40,100 nt of DNA, from NCBI GenBank assembly GCA_017428565.1, contig JAFRQP010000105.1, positions 1 through 40,100 of the forward strand. The letters run 5' to 3'. The notes below the pieces were generated by a model. It was not told the DNA's origin. It was given only the letters and a program-made list of their open reading frames with translations, and searched no databases. This stretch comes from Oscillospiraceae bacterium. GTDB taxonomy: Bacteria; Bacillota; Clostridia; Oscillospirales; Oscillospiraceae. The translations under genes and the position numbers were made by a program. Shown here one piece after another: positions 37,721 to 40,100 of the stretch. Position 1 is the stretch's first letter. Each line of letters starts with the position of its first letter.

Positions 37721-38590
37721 ATGGATTTGACCGATTACAACGAGATCCGAGCCCTGCTGGCCCGGCACGGCTTCCGCTTTTCCAAGAGCCTGGGGCAGAA
37801 TTTCCTCACCGCGGCCTGGGTGCCGGAGCGCATTGCCGAGGCGGCGGGACTGGATGAGCAGACGGGCGTGCTGGAGGTGGGCCCCGGCGTGGGCTGCCTC
37901 ACCGAGCAGCTCTCCCTCCGGGCGGGGAAGGTGCTGGCCGTGGAGCTGGACAAGGCCCTGAAGCCCGTGCTGGCCGAGACGCTCCGGGGCCGGGACAACG
38001 TGGAGCTCCTCTTCGGCGACGTGCTGAAGCAGGATCTGCCCGCCCTGGTGAAAGAAAAGCTCCCCGGCCTGCGCCCCGCGGTCTGCGCGAACCTGCCCTA
38101 CAACGTGACCACGCCCCTGCTCACCGCCTTTCTGGAGGCGGGCTGCTTCGAGACCGTCACGGTGATGATCCAGCGGGAGGTGGCCCGGCGCATCTGCGCC
38201 CCGGCGGGGACGGCGGACTACGGCGCCTTCGGCCTCTTCGTCCAGTGGCACTGCGAGAGGTCGCTGCTGTTCGACGTGCCGCCCAGCTGCTTCGTGCCCC
38301 GGCCCAAGGTGACCTCCTCGGTGATCCGGCTGACCAAGCGTGGGGAAAAGCCCTTCGCGGTCGAGGATGAGCAGCTGCTCTTCCGGGTGATCCGGGCCGC
38401 CTTCAACCAGCGACGCAAGACCCTCTCCAACGCCCTGACGGCGGGATTGGGGGAGCTGAGCAAGGAGCAGGCGGAGGCCGTCCTGCAAAACAGCGGCTTC
38501 GATCCGCGCATCCGCGGGGAGGCCGTGGAGCTGGAGGGCTTTGTGAAAATTTCGAACAAAGTTTTTGCTGAGATTTCCGCGAAAAAATAG
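37721..38590 (+). CDS. rsmA: 16S rRNA dimethyladenosine transferase RsmA (KsgA)
   Basis: Dimethylates A1518 and A1519 of 16S rRNA late in 30S assembly. The 289 residues contain FRFSKSLGQNFLTAAWVPER, the SAM-binding GVLEVGPGVGCLTEQL, the acidic AVELDKALKPVL, and the catalytic NLPYNVTTPLL. The RNA-binding end includes VPPSCFVPRPKVTSSVIRL and FNQRRKTLSNAL. GGAGG lies 6 nt before the ATG. The gene sits 133 nt after trmD across the heptamer element, so the two ribosome and tRNA modification genes may still be transcribed together. Confidence 0.97.
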   Translation: MDLTDYNEIRALLARHGFRFSKSLGQNFLTAAWVPERIAEAAGLDEQTGVLEVGPGVGCLTEQLSLRAGKVLAVELDKALKPVLAETLRGRDNVELLFGDVLKQDLPALVKEKLPGLRPAVCANLPYNVTTPLLTAFLEAGCFETVTVMIQREVARRICAPAGTADYGAFGLFVQWHCERSLLFDVPPSCFVPRPKVTSSVIRLTKRGEKPFAVEDEQLLFRVIRAAFNQRRKTLSNALTAGLGELSKEQAEAVLQNSGFDPRIRGEAVELEGFVKISNKVFAEISAKK

Positions 38591-38599
38591 GAAAAGCTA

Positions 38600-38629
38600 T
38601 TGATTATTCCGGCAAAAATGTGGTAATCT
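38600..38629 (+). promoter_or_regulatory. Probable promoter of ppdK
   Basis: TTGATT (38600-38605), 18-nt spacer, TAATCT (38624-38629), about 50 nt before the ppdK ATG. No hairpin terminator is seen after rsmA, so read-through is also possible. Confidence 0.45.
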
Positions 38630-38678
38630 AACAAATGGCTGTGTAATCAAATCTTCACACATAGAAAGGATCAAAAAG

Positions 38679-40100
38679 ATGAGCAAAAAGTACGTTTACC
38701 TTTTCACCGAAGGCAACGCCAAGATGCGCGAGCTGCTGGGCGGCAAGGGCGCCAACCTCGCCGAAATGACCAACATCGGCATGCCCGTGCCCCAGGGCTT
38801 CACCATCACCACCGAAGCCTGCACCCAGTACTACGAAGACGGCCGCAAGATCAACGACGAGATCATGAGCGAAATCATGGAAAACGTCGAGGTCATGGAG
38901 AAGATCAACGGCAAGAAGTTCGGCGATCTGCAGAACCCCCTGCTGGTCTCTGTCCGCTCCGGCGCCCGCGCCTCCATGCCCGGCATGATGGACACCATCC
39001 TGAACCTGGGCCTGAACGACGAGGTCGTCGCCGCCATGATCAAGGGCAACCCCGATCCCAAGTTCGAGCGCTTTGTGTACGACTCCTACCGCCGCTTCAT
39101 CCAGATGTTCTCCGACGTCGTTATGGAAGTGGGCAAGAAGTACTTCGAGCAGCTCATCGACGCCATGAAGGAGCGCAAGGGCGTGACCTTCGACGTGGAG
39201 CTCACCGCCGCCGACCTGAAGGAGCTGGCCGAGCAGTTCAAGGCCGAGTACAAGAAGCAGATCGGCGAGGACTTCCCCTCCGACCCGAAGGTGCAGCTGT
39301 ACGAAGCCATCCGCGCCGTGTTCCGCTCCTGGGACAACCCCCGCGCCAACGTCTATCGCCGTGACAACGACATCCCCTACTCCTGGGGCACCGCCGTCAA
39401 CGTCATGCCGATGGTCTTCGGCAACCTGAACGACAACTCCGGCACCGGCGTCGCCTTCACCCGCGACCCCGCCACCGGCGAGAAGAAGCTGATGGGCGAG
39501 TTCCTCACCAACGCCCAGGGCGAGGACGTGGTGGCCGGCGTGCGCACCCCGATGCCCATCTCCCAGATGGAGCAGAAGTTCCCCGAGGCTTACGCCGAGT
39601 TCATCGACGTGTGCAACAAGCTGGAGGATCACTACCGCGACATGCAGGACATGGAGTTCACCGTGGAGAACGGCAAGCTCTACATGCTGCAGTGCCGCAG
39701 CGGCAAGCGCACCGCGCAGGCCGCGCTGAAGATCGCCTGCGACCTGGTGGACGAGGGCATGATCGACGAGAAGCAGGCCGTTCTGATGATCGACCCGCGC
39801 AACCTGGACACCCTGCTGCACCCCCAGTTCGACGCCGGCAAGCTGAAGGCCGCCACTCCTATCGGCAAGGGCCTGGGCGCCTCCCCCGGCGCCGCCTGCG
39901 GCAAGATCGTCTTCTCCGCTGAGGACGCCAAGGCCTGGGCTGCCCGCAAGGAAAAGGTCGTTCTGGTCCGTCTGGAGACCAGCCCCGAGGATATCGAGGG
40001 CATGAAGGCCGCTCAGGGCATCCTGACCGTGCGCGGCGGCATGACCAGCCACGCGGCCGTTGTGGCCCGCGGCATGGGCAAGTGCTGCGTCTCCGGCTGC
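38679..40100 (+). CDS. ppdK: Pyruvate, phosphate dikinase, N-terminal part (cut by window edge)
   Basis: PPDK interconverts pyruvate + ATP + Pi and phosphoenolpyruvate + AMP + PPi, and in anaerobic Clostridia often replaces or supports pyruvate kinase. The 474 residues in the window start KYVYLFTEGNAKMRELLGGK, then GANLAEMTNIGMPVPQGFTI. They include the ATP-grasp part (LLVSVRSGARASMPGMMDTI; SGTGVAFTRDPATGE) and the central phosphohistidine domain, where RGGMTSHAAVVARGMGK holds the swivelling His at about 458. The PEP-binding barrel lies beyond the edge. AGAAAGGATC precedes the ATG. Codon use is strongly biased toward C-ending codons, as expected for a highly expressed gene. Confidence 0.97.
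   Translation, partial: MSKKYVYLFTEGNAKMRELLGGKGANLAEMTNIGMPVPQGFTITTEACTQYYEDGRKINDEIMSEIMENVEVMEKINGKKFGDLQNPLLVSVRSGARASMPGMMDTILNLGLNDEVVAAMIKGNPDPKFERFVYDSYRRFIQMFSDVVMEVGKKYFEQLIDAMKERKGVTFDVELTAADLKELAEQFKAEYKKQIGEDFPSDPKVQLYEAIRAVFRSWDNPRANVYRRDNDIPYSWGTAVNVMPMVFGNLNDNSGTGVAFTRDPATGEKKLMGEFLTNAQGEDVVAGVRTPMPISQMEQKFPEAYAEFIDVCNKLEDHYRDMQDMEFTVENGKLYMLQCRSGKRTAQAALKIACDLVDEGMIDEKQAVLMIDPRNLDTLLHPQFDAGKLKAATPIGKGLGASPGAACGKIVFSAEDAKAWAARKEKVVLVRLETSPEDIEGMKAAQGILTVRGGMTSHAAVVARGMGKCCVSGC

Overview
The window looks like chromosomal DNA from a GC-rich, spore-forming member of the Clostridia, most likely Oscillospiraceae (Oscillibacter, Flavonifractor or Intestinimonas-like). The reasons are an hrcA-grpE-dnaK operon with a CIRCE operator, sporulation genes (spoIID, ylmC/ymxH type, a CotH-type protein), strong AGGAGG ribosome sites, T-run terminators after most units, and a pyruvate phosphate dikinase gene. 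The genus is inferred, not proven. No phage, insertion sequence, CRISPR array, rRNA or tRNA gene was seen.

Layout. 1-2255 (minus): heat-shock operon hrcA-grpE-dnaK, with dnaK cut by the window edge. 2331-5441 (plus): a MarR-like regulator, an MFS transporter and a glycerophosphodiester phosphodiesterase. 5488-6065: DUF378 on minus, then an apparently orphan small-RNA unit with its own promoter and terminator. 6098-10919 (plus): MscS channel, anchored proline-rich protein, CPA2-type antiporter, and a secreted protein with eight heptapeptide repeats. 10998-12949: a membrane protein and spoIID, divergently transcribed.

13187-21731 (minus): an eight-gene colinear run, rarA - DUF951 - GNAT - GT2 glycosyltransferase - polysaccharide flippase - ATP-grasp/HAD fusion - DegT aminotransferase - membrane-fused spermidine-synthase-like protein. 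The last five or six look like a surface-glycan module read with housekeeping genes. 21895-24950 (plus): a ParB/Noc protein, a YlmC/YmxH protein, a block of palindromic repeats, then a candidate preQ1-type riboswitch ahead of a YhhQ queuosine-precursor transporter and an SDR. 25138-26574 (minus): type-3 proS. 26754-29914 (plus): an acidic repeat membrane protein, a small membrane protein, an OhrR-type regulator and an M14 peptidase with a good sigma-E promoter candidate.

30001-35602 (minus): CotH kinase - VTC domain - DUF4956 - carbohydrate-binding lipoprotein, a recurring Firmicutes gene set, here split by three copies of a palindromic repeat. 35813-40100 (plus): rimM, a trmD-GNAT fusion, rsmA and the first half of ppdK.

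The most unusual non-coding signal is a set of intergenic elements built from tandem 7-nt units: 20462-20489, 24989-25078 and 37580-37700. In two of them an array faces its inverted partner across a core, and the core at 37615-37672 folds on paper into a compact three-hairpin cloverleaf.
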